64,000 nt of DNA, from contig OZ316898.1 in assembly GCA_973895155.1 (NCBI GenBank), positions 18,166,001-18,230,000 on the forward strand, written 5' to 3'. The translations under genes were made by a program, and so were the position numbers. Below, one piece after another: positions 1 to 12,675 of this stretch. This DNA is from Marsupella aquatica. Its lineage: Eukaryota; Marchantiophyta. Numbering within the stretch: the stretch's first letter is position 1; every line of letters starts with the position of its first letter. Below the pieces are notes generated by a model. The model had not been told where the DNA came from and ran no database searches. It worked only from the letters and a program-made list of their open reading frames with translations.

Positions 1-1300
1 CGTCATCAACATCCTGGTATGAGAGAAGGTGACAAGGCTCCTCGCCTATTACTGTAGATTGGCGGTTGGAATCCCCAGGAAAGTCTGCAACTCGGAGATT
101 TTTATCATCAAGAGGGATTGAGACCTGACATAAAGACTGCTCTCTATAGTATTTGTTATAGTATCGGTTCGGATCGCATAACGCCATAACCCGACCTGTC
201 CAATGTCGACGACTCTTCAAGCATCTGTTCTGTCGACCATTAAAGGGCCGTCCAGTCTGATCTCGTTGTCGTAAAAGAAATGTGGATTTTGAGAACGAAT
301 GATAGGGAAGTCCCATCTGAGTAAAATTATATGGCGGTAGCTTGCGACATGTATTTCATAAACACTGCAACATTTTGCAGTGAGCTTTGTACAAAATTGT
401 TTACCAAGGCTCACCACCTTCAAAGCATCTGAAGCCTCCACAGACGGGCCAACTCATGTCAAAAGGTGTTGGACATCGGGTTCTCAAATTTGTCAATTAA
501 AGCTGGTTGCCGCATAGTATTGGAGTCTAGTTCAGTGCCGAATCTATCTTGTACTATATTATCTTCGTCGGTCTCCACAAGTTGAGGGTTTTGGCCCCAC
601 ATGATTCTAAAAGGGGCATTCAATATTCTGTACTGATTAGGGTAGGATTAGAATAGGATGTGGGTAATAAAACGAGATCATTCAAAAAGCGTCTCTACAT
701 TGAGAACCCAACCAATCTACCCTCCTCTAGCCTCCTCGAAGCTTGTTCATCATGAATATTTCATGAGGGTTATCAGAAGTGTGACGATGAGAATGAGTAT
801 GATAACACCCTGCACACCCTGCTGTCAAGAGGGTGGTTTGGCTTATAATTGTTTGAGGGTGCTATTATAACATGGCACCCTCAAGTGATTCTAGATCAGG
901 ACATTTCTGTGATTGGAACACTTTCAAGAAATTGTTTCATGAAGCCGGACATGCTTTTATGATCCTGCCCTCCAACACATCCAGCACAAACAAGGTCCAA
1001 AGTGGTTTAAGTATTGCGAGTAACCCATGGTACTCGTTTCAATATACAATGTATACAAACGAGCTATCATTCACCACATGGGGCAAAAACGAAGATCTCC
1101 TTGACATCTACTTTCAACCAAAAGTGCATCAAAAATAGTTCATACTGTCAAGAATTCAAGAGACAATATTAGAGTACGAGGTCCTCTGGAGAGAAGCAAG
1201 TGGATGCGAACCAGGTCCTCGTGTTCACCTTAGTAAGTGAACAGGGGCCCACTAAGACAGGCCCCTTTATGGTTGCATCTGTGGTTTAAACGGCCACTGG
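1..1300. other. Intergenic sequence without recognisable gene
   Basis: No exon chain, RNA gene or transposon domain can be recognised here. Short open frames on both strands (for example 872-1138 plus and 217-441 minus) show no family motif. The stretch at about 1200-1310 contains a self-complementary segment (GGGGCCC near 1245 and a matching GGCCCC a little downstream) and leads into a TATA-like CATATAAAGG followed by a G run at 1312-1324. The latter belongs to the repeat annotated next. Nothing else can be supported. Confidence 0.4.
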
Positions 1301-1612
1301 CCATATAAAGGAGGGGGGGGGGGGAAGTGTTTTCACTTTGCTCTCATTCGTTTCCTTTCCCATTCCATATTGTTACACAAATTCAGGAAATGATAATTCA
1401 GGAAATTATATTATTTATGGTGAAACCTGGTGTAACCAGGTTTTTGTCATGGCTAGTGATGATTTAAGATAAGTAAAAATGGTGACTTAACAAGACTCCT
1501 CTCCATATTGCTCCACAAATTCAGGAAATTATATTATTTATGGTGTAACCAGGTTTTTGTTATGACTAATGGTGGTTTAAGATAAGTAAAAGTGGACACT
1601 TAACAAGACTGG
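1290..1612 (+). repeat. Dispersed repeat, two tandem units with 9-bp hairpin (family R1)
   Basis: Two units (about 1372-1494 and 1503-1608) share the order: CT-rich segment, CCATATTG(T/C)T(A/C)CACAAATTC, an AT-rich block with TTTATGGTG, then an ACCAGGTTTTTGT segment and ATGGCTAGT-like text. In unit 1 the core is a perfect 9-bp inverted repeat, AAACCTGGT / ACCAGGTTT, with loop GTA (1423-1443). The upstream CATATAAAGG plus pyrimidine tract resembles a core promoter. The same family occurs reverse-complemented at 47.5-47.84 kb. It is probably a fragment of a mobile element; the class cannot be named from sequence alone. Confidence 0.6.
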
Positions 1613-1807
1613 TGTGAAGAGGATGGAGACACTCCAAGCACAAATCACATTTGAGTCAGATCCAAATGTTGTCCTCAACCAACTGAAAAGTTGAGAATAC
1701 AGGGCTTGATTTAGTTTGTGTAGTATGCGAGAAACCCTCCAGAAATACTAGTCCTGCTGAAATAGAAGCAACCGCATTGGTAAATTCTCATTATCCTATG
1801 TACTGTG

Positions 1808-2295
1808 AAATTACTTGTGCAGCCGTTCCCTTTAAACACATCCACTTTACAAGACCAGTCCCGGCAAATTCATGGCATCTTATACATTTTCGAATCACTT
1901 GTCCAGCCGTTCCCTTTACACACATTAGTTACAAGACCAGTCCCAAGGCCCAGGAAGATGCCAAACTGAACGATCTTTGACTAAAATTATTGAACTGATG
2001 GTATGAATGACAAGGCCACATATTCAGTAATCTTCCAAACTTTCCATTTCAGGCAGCGGAAGAAGATCTGGTGCAGTTATGAAAACTGAAAGATGTTGAA
2101 TTTGTAATTACTCTAGATGCCTACATCCGAGTAACAGCCATATTCGATAATGACAAGACTGGGATGGATCGCAGGCAGACACAAGGCTTTGACAGATCTC
2201 TAGACGATGTGAAATCATGCCGCATGAATCTCTTCTAATCTGTTGGAGCAATGAAATCAAATTGAAATCAGATGTGAAATCATGCCGCATGAATA
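1808..2295. repeat. Two short local tandem duplications
   Basis: A segment of about 53 bp around CAGCCGTTCCCTTTA occurs at about 1810-1865 and again at about 1893-1946 with a few substitutions. Separately, the 24-mer beginning GATGTGAAATCATGCCGC is present at about 2205-2229 and again exactly at about 2269-2293. Both look like replication-slippage duplications in non-coding DNA downstream of the ABC1-kinase gene. No coding function is evident. Confidence 0.6.
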
Positions 2296-2769
2296 TTCAT
2301 ACAACCCTTTCAAAGCTTTCACGAGAAAACATAACTCTAGGAGGGAAGACCAAGCTGACCACTGAAGAAATCTTGCATTGCATCTGTTATTTTACTCATG
2401 AAGAATATCACAGTACATCAATGATTACAAGAACCAATGCACCCACTCCTTCAGTTTCTTAAACGTCATCAGCTACGGCACGATCTCTTGTCAGCCTGCT
2501 AACTGCTTCATTGCACTCCAATGATTTGACCGCAGGTTTGAAATCCCCAATCCTGCTAATGATACGTGACATTTATGAATATAAGGGAGTGTGGGTGTAC
2601 TTCAGGCACAGATCAATATGATCATTGCTTCACGGACTTAGATGGACACTGCTCGGACCAGAGTGACAGCACAAATGCAGCTCTCTGATGCAAATATTAC
2701 TCAAAGACGTTCCGTTGGTCTACTACACTTCGAAGAAAACAATCCAGTCAACAATTTCGCTTCTTCCTT

Positions 2770-5700
2770 TCAAATTGTTAATGTGTTGTTCTTCCATACT
2801 TTGCCAAGAGTCCTCCGGACAATAGATCGCAATTGGTGAAGTAATGATCCATAGAGCAGTCCAAATCTGTAACTCAGTTCAAATACCTCTGCACAAAAAA
2901 CACAGATGATCAAATCACAAGATCTCAAAGTAGACCATAATGCAAAAATCCAAACTTGCATTAACCTCGAGTGAAAGAGCTGAGTCCTTCTCCATGGCAA
3001 CAAGCAGAACAAAGAGTATTAAAGCGGAGCATAAAAAGAACTCTGCCTTCAGGAACTGCTATCTGGAAATGAAATGGGGTATTAAAGCATTTTCTAGCTG
3101 TAATTTAACAATTCACAAGGCCGCAAGTTATTTGTAAGACCAAACGGTTTGATTACCAACCTAATCGGATCCTTAGATTTGCATAATCATAGAAAGCTTT
3201 TGTGTTCGCTTTCCAGCCTCTAGTGTCTCTTCCTGTAATTGTAACCAAGCTCACAGATGTAAATCAGAAATCGGGCAATGACTTTGATAACAATCTAGAA
3301 CAAAAGCGTAAGCCATCCAGCTAAAGTCACAACCAGTGATAGATAACATACCTGATCCCCTACGATCCTCTAAGGCAAGCCCCATAACTGCATATTTGGC
3401 ATTTGCCATCAAGCGCATGCGAGGCTGTGCTCCCAGTTTATGGGTTATAGACCTTAGGAGTCCACTGTTTCAGGGAAAACAAGATGTTAAAAGAAATCCA
3501 GCTCTAAGACTATTCAGCTGCTGGCAGCCAACATCATTACGGACTATCAAATGCAACCATAGAACTACTGAAATTTTAATGGTTTTTGCCACATTTACGG
3601 AATTCCAACCCAGTCGCTACCTGAAACGTGCTCCTAAACACAAAACTTCGTAACGGTGTTGGGAGATTTTCATTCAAAAATAAAGTCAAAAGATACGCAA
3701 TCTCACAGTAGTTAGTCACATGATATCACAATTACAAGGTCTGCGAGAAGAGAGCAGGGGATGTTAGCACTTTGTCCTACTCAGTTCGCAGGACAGTCAA
3801 GAAATCTCGAGGTAAACCCTCCATAAACTCAGAAATGTCACCCATGGTGAAATGTTGGACCTCTGATCTTAGGTGGGCCTTCTCTTCTGAAGTCATCCCC
3901 TTCCCCAACCCACCCTTGCTGCACAGTGAAGAGTGGTAAAGTCAACTACAAGCAAACTTACGAGCTGTATTTCTGTGATGCTACATAAACATATTTTATG
4001 GCAAGCACACAAGTAGACCGGATCAAAACCTCTGAAATCGTGAGCTTCTCGTACAAAAAACAAAGTTTTAACCGCTTCCTGGATCAAAAAGTGACTACCG
4101 ACCACAACTATAGCCAAACAAAGTGCTCTACAGCAACGAAAATTAGGACATAAGTTTCCATCTTTTCCTTCCGGCTTAAGAACAGTTAGATGTGTTGAAG
4201 TCTCACCTGCCTATTGGACGCCCAGTGAAAATGACAGGTAGGTACCGGTAATATTTTCCAGCACCAAGCCGATCACCAATCTTCTCCATTTCATTTGGGT
4301 CAAGCAAAATCAATGCCTTCCAAAGGCGACAGTAGTCAGCTCTAAATCGATCATCCAGTTCTCTGTATAGTCCATGGTCTAGCAACACTGCGTTGGCCAC
4401 CTCCAACCAAAACAAATGAATACTACATGAGTGTCCTCTCCTGAATAATTGGCGAATCTGTGTTCAAGGATGTGAATTTGTTACCAATACCACAGAGCGC
4501 TAGGACTGAAGGTCACCAACTACTCACAATAATAACTCAGGAGATTAGCATTCTAGATAGAAATTGACGTACCTAAATCGAAGTTTCGTTTCCCTCTGCT
4601 CTCATCTCGGCGATGGATGAGAATGTTCCCAGGATGAGGATCCCCATGTACAAATCCATGGCAGAAAACCATTTCTGCAAATACCTCAATTAACAGCTCC
4701 GCTACCTGCCATCAAATGCACTTTCTATTAGGATTGCGGCTTCTTCCCATAAACAACAATTATTCACTGCGGCCTTTAAGATAATTCGTTCGTCAAAAGC
4801 TCAGAGAGGACAGTAACGAGGATATCACAATAACATGCAACAGCTTTCTGACACAATAAAGGCAGCAAATTTAACAACAATTATGGAGGCAGACTTCTGA
4901 ACACCTTGCGATTCTCAATTGCACGTCCCATTTTCAAAGGAATCATTTTCGTACATTGAAGACAACAATTATTCGTTTCTAAGTCTGGACAATACAAGCA
5001 ATATGAAGGTCCAACGTTTGAAGAGAATTTGTGACACACTTGTAATGGATCGACTCCCGCCTTCGTCAAACGTTCCACGTCATCAACCTTGAAAAACGCT
5101 CAGCCACGTAAGAACCAGCCCTTTGATTATGACCCTCCATAGTTTGCATGCATCCACAACCTAAGTTCTTCCTGCGATGCTAGCAAGCAAAAGACAAGTA
5201 ATACACCATGTGCCTTCTCAATTTCAAATTTGTGGAGGAGTAAAAAGACTGCCCAGCGAATGGAAGCTCTGCATACCTTACAGCCATCCATGAATTCCAT
5301 GGTCAAGACACGCTCCGTAGTGTAGTCCTGCAAGGTGGAAAATACCTTCTGTTACTTGACTAGTACTTTAGGGTATAATATGGCTCCGATAGTAATAGGA
5401 TCCGATAAACAACCAGTACAAAGCTACGCCACGGCAACATACCCAAAATATATGTGGCACTTTCAAATGATCATTATTGATGAAATTCCTCGCTGTGTGC
5501 TCTGCATTCTTTCCTTCCATGAGGAAATCTGCACAACGACATTAGCATTAGCCTCCACATGCTTCTCACCCTTTCTCTTCCTTAGTTGACAGGTTCACTT
5601 GCCTCCTTGTGATTCGACCGAATATCTAATTTAAGTTTCAGCAATCATTGCCCGGATACAACAAAAATCAAAGCAGTTACGTACTTAATTCTTTCGACAA

Positions 5701-8700
5701 ATTCTTCTCAAACTCTGGCACAATCCATTCGAACTGATAATCTGGAAATAGCTGCAAAAGCAAGAGCCAGCAGCAACAGATGAGAACCAGACTATTGTGA
5801 GAGACCCAAAGAAACGGCATGCTCCTCTGTGATTGAGATGACGTTCAGTACATGAGTAAGTGATTAGCAACATGAGCTGGAAACAATTACTATTCGCAAT
5901 GGTCAGAAATGCATACAATATCCGTTCTTGAGATGTCCCTACTGCAGGTATCCGAGATATTGTCAACCAAAGTTTTCTTGGACTTGTCCTAATATGAGAG
6001 ACACTATTTCTTTGTTCTGAAATGAAACCCGATGAGAAAGCATGTGAAGTGATTAATAAGACAACTCATACCCATGAAACAGCCTTTGACAGAAAGGCCA
6101 TTGTGTTGACATCCGTCTGAAATTGTTCTTGAAGCTGTGGATATTGGACCTGTCTTTTGGGATACACGGTCAATAACAGTTATCCTGGTAGACTACAATT
6201 AAATTGTTGGGGTACCTGAATCCACATGCCTCTAACTTGGGTCAAGACTACTAAACTCAGACTGAAAAAGAAGAGGTGTAGACAAATTAAAAACAGAACT
6301 CTTGTGCTGACATGTTGGTTATAGATCAATATATTTTCCCTCCTTTCTTCAAAGAAAACCTGAACTTGAAACATGAGCATCAACTATTTCCAAATGCCAA
6401 TGAAACTTACCTTGACAGCGACACCTTTGCCATCTTTCAACACTGCACGGTGCACTTGTGCAAGAGAAGCAGCAGCAATAGGTTCCTTGTCGAACTCTGC
6501 AAATCTGTCAGAGCAACCAAACCCATGTCATTGGTATGAAAGACAGGAACAGTTCACCTACAATGATTAACATCCATTCTGCTAATGGAAATATTTAGAT
6601 CCATTGTTCCCTGTTGCCTCCTGCAAACTTCATTAATTCTTCACCATGGAGTACAAGGATTCAACAAATACTTGGACAACAGATAACACACATGGTAAAC
6701 TAGTTGTCAATTGACCCTGAACTATACAATTACCCTAAATTCGAATATTCTCATAATCTCTCATCATAATGGTCCGTAGCACGGTGCTCCTTCATTTGGA
6801 GATCTGATCCATCAGTATAATATGACATCCTTGCTCAAAATTCAAAAGCCGTAGATCTTGGTAGTCTGCTCATCGGCATCCATTAAATGAACAAAGGAAA
6901 TTTTACTCACATGTCTAACACTTCGTTGCCAAATTCACTGACAAGAACACGCTCTATAGCTTGAAATGGCCTCGACCGGGCCTGAAGTCATCCAACCAAA
7001 ATTGACATCAACGGATTGAACCATGTTGACCATAAATCCCGTTCTTTAGGTGAGTAGCAGATGTCAATGGGAGATCTACACCCACTGCCGCCTCAGAATA
7101 CTTTGATTAGTCGAAACAAAAGCGTTGCACTTTCTTTCTAAACATTCAACAGTTTAAAAAACATATGTACTATTAAAGTGATCCCTCTCCACTCACTGGA
7201 TATTGAACACATATTTGGCTACATACTCGAATGTCTATTTCTATCTTAACACTATTGAGTTAACATTGTGTCCCTGAACACAAGGAGTAAAAACAAGACT
7301 TAAAAGTGCAATAATCTTTTAACATGCCTCGTTTACGCGAAGGGACATAGAACAGTAGAACTATCTTCTGATCTTTATCCGGATTAAGAAGACATCCTTA
7401 CTTGGTCTTGTAATACAGCGAGTGTTGATGCAAACTCCTTGGGGATATTTTGCAGAGACCCAACGAATTGCCCAGCTTTGATATAAAATCCTCTATTAGC
7501 CTCGCAAAGTTCTAGAATGCGCTGTGCAGCACGTTTATGAACCTGTCAATGAACAGACGTTATACACAAAAACAGATCCACAGAACTCTTTTGCTAGTAT
7601 TTAACAGTCGTGCATATGGCAGAAAACATCGCTTTGAATTGTTGTATGACGATTTAGTTGCGAAAACACATGACAGGGTCAGGTTTGACAAGTAATGTCT
7701 GCTCATTAGAAGCACAAATCCTGACTCTTGTCTGGAAATCCAATTGAGTAAATTTTACTTAAATATTACGTCCTCTCTTGTGTTTCACGATTGCGTCGAT
7801 TTCCTTCAAGCTACTCATTACGACACCTTGTGTGACCTGTCCAAATTCATGCAAACCTTCAGAAGGGATCTCCATGGAGGCTAAATATTGAAGCAGAAGA
7901 GGAGAGGAGCCAATCCCCTCAAGTTGCCCCTCGTTAGATGTTATCAGCTGGCCCTGGACTAATATCACAAGGACTGTGTGACGGTCTAATTCATCATCAC
8001 TGCAACTGAATGTGCCGGGAGGTTAATAATGCCCTAACCCTGTTTCTTTGACAAAATTAATTGGTTTCAGCAGTGTACATCGTCATCTTTGGATAAACCA
8101 TTTACACCCTCCCTCAAAATAATTCCCTATCTCAGATTACATAAATAGGGCGATTTCGTTCGTGCACATGCTACATAGCAGAATTGTGAAGCGCTATAGT
8201 TAGAAACATCTGAGAGAAGATGGCATGGAGGGAGCTTCACCTCAGAACGGGCCGCATAATAATCAGGCGACTGGTCGTCATAGCCACTTAGACTGAACTT
8301 ATAATCGCAAGAATTTAAAGCAAACTGCACTAGCAACAAACCACCAAGCTCAAATTAATTTCTTAACTTAGAGGACAAGTCAAAAGCTGCAACATTAGGA
8401 ACATCAACAAAATCTGATGATCGCTCATAAGCTGAATCGTCAACCTGCCTCTAAACAATCTTGAACGACGAATTGAGTTTAGTAAAATGTCAAAGCACTC
8501 GAGAAGGACATTGGGGGAAGGGAACCTCAATTGCAGCACCAACTCGCTCCTACGAAATCAACTTGATGAAGAAAAGAAAACAGAAAAATTGACAGAGACA
8601 CGGGAAAACTGTCATGGACGTAGGAGAAGGGGGGCTGGGTTTATGCACCGTGTAAATGGCACGCGAAGAGCGAAGCAAACCCTGCTGAGCCGCAAGAACT

Positions 8701-8888
8701 GAGGCAAACGGACCACCATCAGAGCCCACGTCCCAAAAGGATGAGAAAAATGACAGAGGATGGTCCGCCGAGGAGAATGTGACGGCCACTCTGGTGGAGG
8801 CCGACGTAGTGACAGCAGCTGCGGCAGCAGTGGAGACGGCGGCCACAGTCAACACGCGAGGCACCCAACCTCGCAATCTCTTCGCCAT
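2770..8888 (-). CDS. ABC1/UbiB-family atypical kinase, ADCK1-like (15 exons)
   Basis: Coding exons, read on the minus strand: 8888-8649, 8324-8241, 7542-7402, 6981-6911, 6504-6411, 6149-6072, 5751-5685, 5528-5443, 5327-5277, 5087-5040, 4705-4573, 4387-4207, 3918-3781, 3464-3352 and 2888-2770. All junctions are GT-AG, and phases agree to give 547 aa. The family signatures are present in order. These are the KxGQ motif (KAGQ, 130-133), the Ala-rich loop [10 protein letters not shown] (188-197), VAVK (207-210), TMEFMDG, catalytic HGDPHPGN (340-347) and the LLDHGLY metal-binding segment (366-372). The N-terminus ([10 protein letters not shown]...) is Arg/Ala-rich and Asp/Glu-poor for about 40 residues, consistent with an organelle-targeting leader. 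ABC1 kinases act in quinone/lipid homeostasis in mitochondria and plastids. The resemblance is closest to ADCK1 proteins (inference). An alternative ATG lies 4 codons upstream at 8900. Confidence 0.95.
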
Positions 8889-9187
8889 ATATGAAAGCAA
8901 TCAACCAATTCACCCACCCACAGGACCCAGCAGAGCCAAATCCGATAGAATAGATTCTTGTTTTCAGTTCTTTCCCGGTCCAAGTGAATCTCGTCGATGG
9001 TGTTCACAGTTCATGTTCTGTACATGAGCCTCGCAATTTCTTTGCCATATATAAAAAGCAACCAACCAATTCACCCACCCACAGAGCCCAGCAGAGCCAA
9101 ATTCAATAGAAAAGATCCTTGCTTTCAGCTCTTTCCCGGTCCAAGTGAGTCTCGTCGATGGTGTTCACAGTTCATGTTCTGTACATG
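8869..9187. repeat. 160-bp tandem duplication spanning the ABC1-kinase start codon
   Basis: Unit 1 (8869-9028) and unit 2 (9029-9187) are about 90% identical by eye. Both run from CCTCGCAAT(C/T)TC through the Pro-His rich text CAATTCACCCACCCACAG to CAGTTCATGTTCTGTACATG. On the minus strand unit 1 contains the first seven codons and immediate leader of the ABC1-kinase gene. Unit 2 is a second copy of that start region placed upstream. The duplication therefore rebuilds the promoter or 5' UTR of the gene. Confidence 0.85.
9004..9048 (-). CDS. Possible upstream ORF (14 codons) from duplicated start region
   Basis: The distal unit of the 160-bp duplication keeps an ATG in the same surroundings as the real ABC1-kinase start and encodes MAKKLRG (cf. 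MAKRLRG in the gene). The frame then runs into duplicated leader and stops after 14 codons (MAKKLRGSCTEHEL). If the transcript begins upstream of 9048, this is a uORF 160 nt before the main start. Whether it is transcribed cannot be seen from the sequence. A TATATA string directly overlaps its start. Confidence 0.4.
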   Translation of the reverse strand: MAKKLRGSCTEHEL

Positions 9188-11454
9188 CGCCAGCTTCTTC
9201 CAAGCTTCAACCGAGCTTCAACCGAGCTTCTTCCGAGGCTGTTCCTGCTGTTGGAGTGTCAAGTAAGGCATTTTGGAGTTGTGTGAACGAAGGAAGAGCT
9301 GCGCTGAAGTGCCATTCATGCAATCATTTCATTCAATCATTTCGGCAAGAACGCTTTGTGGCATCGGAAATGAATTGCGCGGGCCTGATTGACGTTGCGT
9401 CTCCCACGATGCACGATTTTTTTCTGGCCACTGAATCGCCCACTAAACCTTCGGGCTCTGTCTCGTCCCAAGCCCGAAACGAGGTTTTTGGCCCTGCTTT
9501 AATTTAATGCCAAGTAATGTTGCATCGTGCGAGGTATTCTATAATGCTAGCAAACTCGAATTTTGTTAGCGAGACACTTGAGTTTTTAAATTTCTTTTGT
9601 TTTTTCTTGTCTTTTATATTTTTTGTGTGGTTTTTATGACTCCAGATCGCTAGCTATATCCCTAGCAAAAAGAGGAGTCCCCAAAATGGATGTTATCAAC
9701 CAGGTACTGGTTAGCTAGACATTTGCATGTAGAAAAATTAGGGGTCATGTGAGTAAAAATTTTGCTAATGCAAGGAAACTTTTTACTGTTTCCTCACACG
9801 GTTACAATGACCCACATCGTGCTCACTTGGGTTCCATTCATAGATGCACACATAATCCAATTGACAATTTTTGCCACAATGTTTTTATCTACAAACATGT
9901 CAGGATTTCATACATGGAATACAAGATCACTACCTTCATGGAATAACCTACATGGAATTGGAAGGTCTTATCTTTAGTGGCAATGTCCAAAAAAAAAAAG
10001 TTGTTTCTTTACATTCTAGGGAGTCTCAAAGCTTCATAGTTAGGGATGATGGCTTTGGCGATAAACAAATGGCCATAGCTTTTTTTCACTGGCATATGAC
10101 AAGTTTCTATGGCATTGCATATGGCAAGTTTTATGGCATTGCATATGGCCATAAAAACTTAAATCTATAACTCCTTTCCTCGATTTGATTTAGTGGGCAA
10201 TTTAGGACCATCAAACCCGCCATCAAATTCTAAGGTTTGAGACCCTTTACTTGTCTGATTGCCAGTTTTCTAGCACAAATAGAGGTGAACATAGAGAGAG
10301 ATGAGGATAGCCTATTCTTTGAGCATATATAGAGTACATTCAAGTCCATTGCCCATTTATGTTCAATTGATAAAGCACTTAGTAATTGAATCAAAGCCTT
10401 GGAAGGTTCTTGTACGATTGAACGCAGAGTTAAGTTGCATTCAAACAAGCAGCCCTATTTTTTAACACCCAAGGCCCAGGCCTGATATTACTCAGACTAA
10501 ACACTTCATACTCGGAAGGTAATGATTAGTTATTCAAAGGAAATATGCTATTCTAAGTTCAAATTGAGTTTTATAACTGTCTATGCAGCAGCCACTTTGC
10601 TAATCCTCCTCCAAGGAGACTCTTCGGACAACAAAATTCTTGACTTTCCTGACAGCTGAGACCTCAAAGGGCTATTTGTAAAGATCTAACTGTCACCCTT
10701 AGTCTCTGGAGGATCTAAAGGTCAGTGTCAATGTGTAAGGTGAATATTGTCACAGATTCCTTCCTCTCTTACTATATGATGAACCAATTGCACTATTCTG
10801 GAATTTAACAGGAAAATGGCTGACTTGCAGGTTTTGACAGTCTATCCAAGCATCTTGTCAAACATTTTGTTCTATGGGGGGTTAGGTTCCAGGAACTGAC
10901 TCTACACTGTTTGCCTTTATTGGTCTTATTGCCAAATTCCGAGTTGTCTGTAATTAACCTTGGTAACCCTCATTTGAGAGTGGAGTCAGCTTCAGCAGAA
11001 AATAACAGCATTAGAGTGGGTTGTCTTACTACTGCTATTGTGGATTGCAATTCCATGACAAGTAATTTCCGCTTGTCAAATCCTACAATTGCTGTGCTAT
11101 CGCAATGTTTGCTCATGTTCTGTCTTGTTTGAGATTTGGTCAAGATGCAAACAAGCCCAATGTGTCTTTGAAATGTGGTTCCCTTGATTGTTTCACTTGA
11201 TTTTGCTTTGGGGTCACCTTGCTCTCGAAAGAGTGTGATGCCCCAACAAAATTAGCTGTACCCAAATGTTTCTTAGGGTGCATTATTAGTGTCAGTCCTT
11301 AATTAATGTTTTTTTAACTTGAAATGAAGTGTAACAGCAAAAAAGATTAGGCTCCACAAATAATGTTAGCATCAATTAAGGTGAAAGGGTAGATACTCCA
11401 CTGAAAACATTAGGCTACTTAAATAGTGTTACCAAGAACAATTACAGCCAAGAG
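9188..11454. other. Intergenic, AT-rich, with short repeat fragments
   Basis: No exon chain is recognisable. An open frame at 9145-9507 (plus) overlaps the duplicated leader and has no family motif, so it is probably fortuitous. At 10050-10165 there are three short direct repeats of CATATGGC(A/C) with AAATGGCCATAGC. They match the motif of the 19.2-20.0 kb minisatellite and probably come from the same repeat family. The remainder up to 11454 shows nothing recognisable. Confidence 0.4.
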
Positions 11455-11798
11455 TGTTAGGTTGTGCCTCTAGTATAGTTAATTTATTTCATCATACTAA
11501 TAAGATAGCAAGTGTTTGAGTTTCAGGCTCCTATAGACCATGGGAGAGGTTATACCCAAGGGGACAGAACTTTATGCTCATACTTGAAGGATCACTCCTT
11601 AGGTGTAAAGGAGTGGGGTGAAAGGAGAAACTCTAGCTCATTGGCTATGTAGGGTGCAATCAACTCATATTACTGGTTTTTTCTTGCGACTGTGTACATA
11701 GCCACGACGGGGTGAATACAACCTTCAATGATGCTCTTGCTAAATGTTTATATACATGTGTTGACGCTGTCTTGTTTGACGTAGGTTACTCTCCAACA
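11455..11798 (+). mobile_element. Solo LTR, Ty1/copia-like, about 344 bp
   Basis: Begins TGTTAGG and ends ACA. The flanks AAGAG (11450-11454) and AAGGG (11799-11803) are an imperfect 5-bp target-site duplication. The body is clearly related to the LTR at 27651-28000. Shared blocks are GCCTCTAGTATAG, GAGTTTCAGG, ATAGACCATGGGAG, TATACCCAAGGGG and the late ACATAGCC-ACGGGGTGAA block typical of plant copia LTRs. No primer-binding site or internal domain follows, so this is a solo LTR. Boundaries are estimated within a few bases. Confidence 0.65.
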
Positions 11799-12675
11799 AA
11801 GGGTAGATGGTCCCTCCATACACCCGGAAAATGGGTACCAGACTGGTTGTAGCAATTCATCCAAGCACCTTGTCAAGCCTTATGGGAATTGGGTTTCCTT
11901 GAAACCCACACTAGATCCGCCCCCACATTCAGAGCCTTCCCAGTTCCCACAGCCCACCTTTGGTGTGAGAAGAATTGCTTCTCTAGGAATCATCGATGGC
12001 GGAGTCCCCATAACCCAAAAGCTCCTTTCTTTCCTTGTCTTCCCTCCCTCCCTCCCTCCCTCCGTCCCTCCGTCCTTCCTCCTCGTGGGTACCTTCGCTC
12101 CACATGAATGGAAGAAAGAAATCAATTCTTCAATTGCTCTCTCTCATTGAATTCGTCTGCCAATTCTGCAATTTCTCATTTGTTCTTGAATCGGTGTCCC
12201 AGACAGAAGATGGTGATTTCTCAGCTGGACTGAGCCTGTGAGAGGTGATTCTTGGTCGATTGCATTTTTCTTTGTCCGTCTGGTGTTCTCAATTCACAAT
12301 CGTGTGAGGCAGGAAGGAAGGGAAGGGAAGGACACGAGAAGTGCCCAAGGAAGAAAGTTGAGGAAGGAGATTGGTGTGCATCTTCGCTAATCGTCGTTTT
12401 CTTCTCGTCCTCCTCGAGCTCAAACGAACTTCTCCATTTTCGCAGTCCCATTTCTCATCTCTCCTTATGCCCAATTCCTGGTTCTTCTCCCTCTCCAGCC
12501 AGACCGCCAGCCACAGCTCAATTCATTTGTGAAGCAGCAGTTAGGGTAATGATGCTGCCGCTGGAGGAATCGCAGCAAATGTGAAGGAGGAATTACTAGA
12601 CGGGACTGGATTGTGCCCCATTCTACATCGGGTTGCTTTTCGGCATCTCTGTTGAAAAGAGGGAGGGTTTTGGGT
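11799..12675 (+). promoter_or_regulatory. Presumed promoter and 5' UTR of LIP1P, with CCCT microsatellite
   Basis: This 0.88-kb stretch separates the solo LTR from the LIP1P start codon. It contains a (CCCT)n-type pyrimidine microsatellite at about 12043-12077 (CCCTCCCTCC repeats changing to CCGT) and a further CT-rich leader at 12390-12500. No clear TATA box can be placed. Pyrimidine-rich tracts are common in plant leaders, so promoter/UTR is the likely role, by position only. Short ORFs on both strands here show no conserved motif. Confidence 0.4.

Noticed and set aside
8888-8900. ATG at 8900 as start of the ABC1 kinase
   Set aside because: Possible, but the duplicated unit preserves the context of the 8888 ATG and the protein already has a full leader; kept only as an alternative.
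9145-9507. 120-codon plus-strand open frame
   Set aside because: Begins inside the duplicated kinase leader on the opposite strand and has no recognisable motif or splice partner.
12613-12675. 21-codon N-terminal extension of lipoyl synthase
   Set aside because: The extension would need a GTG start; the first in-frame ATG at 12676 already gives a normal transit peptide.
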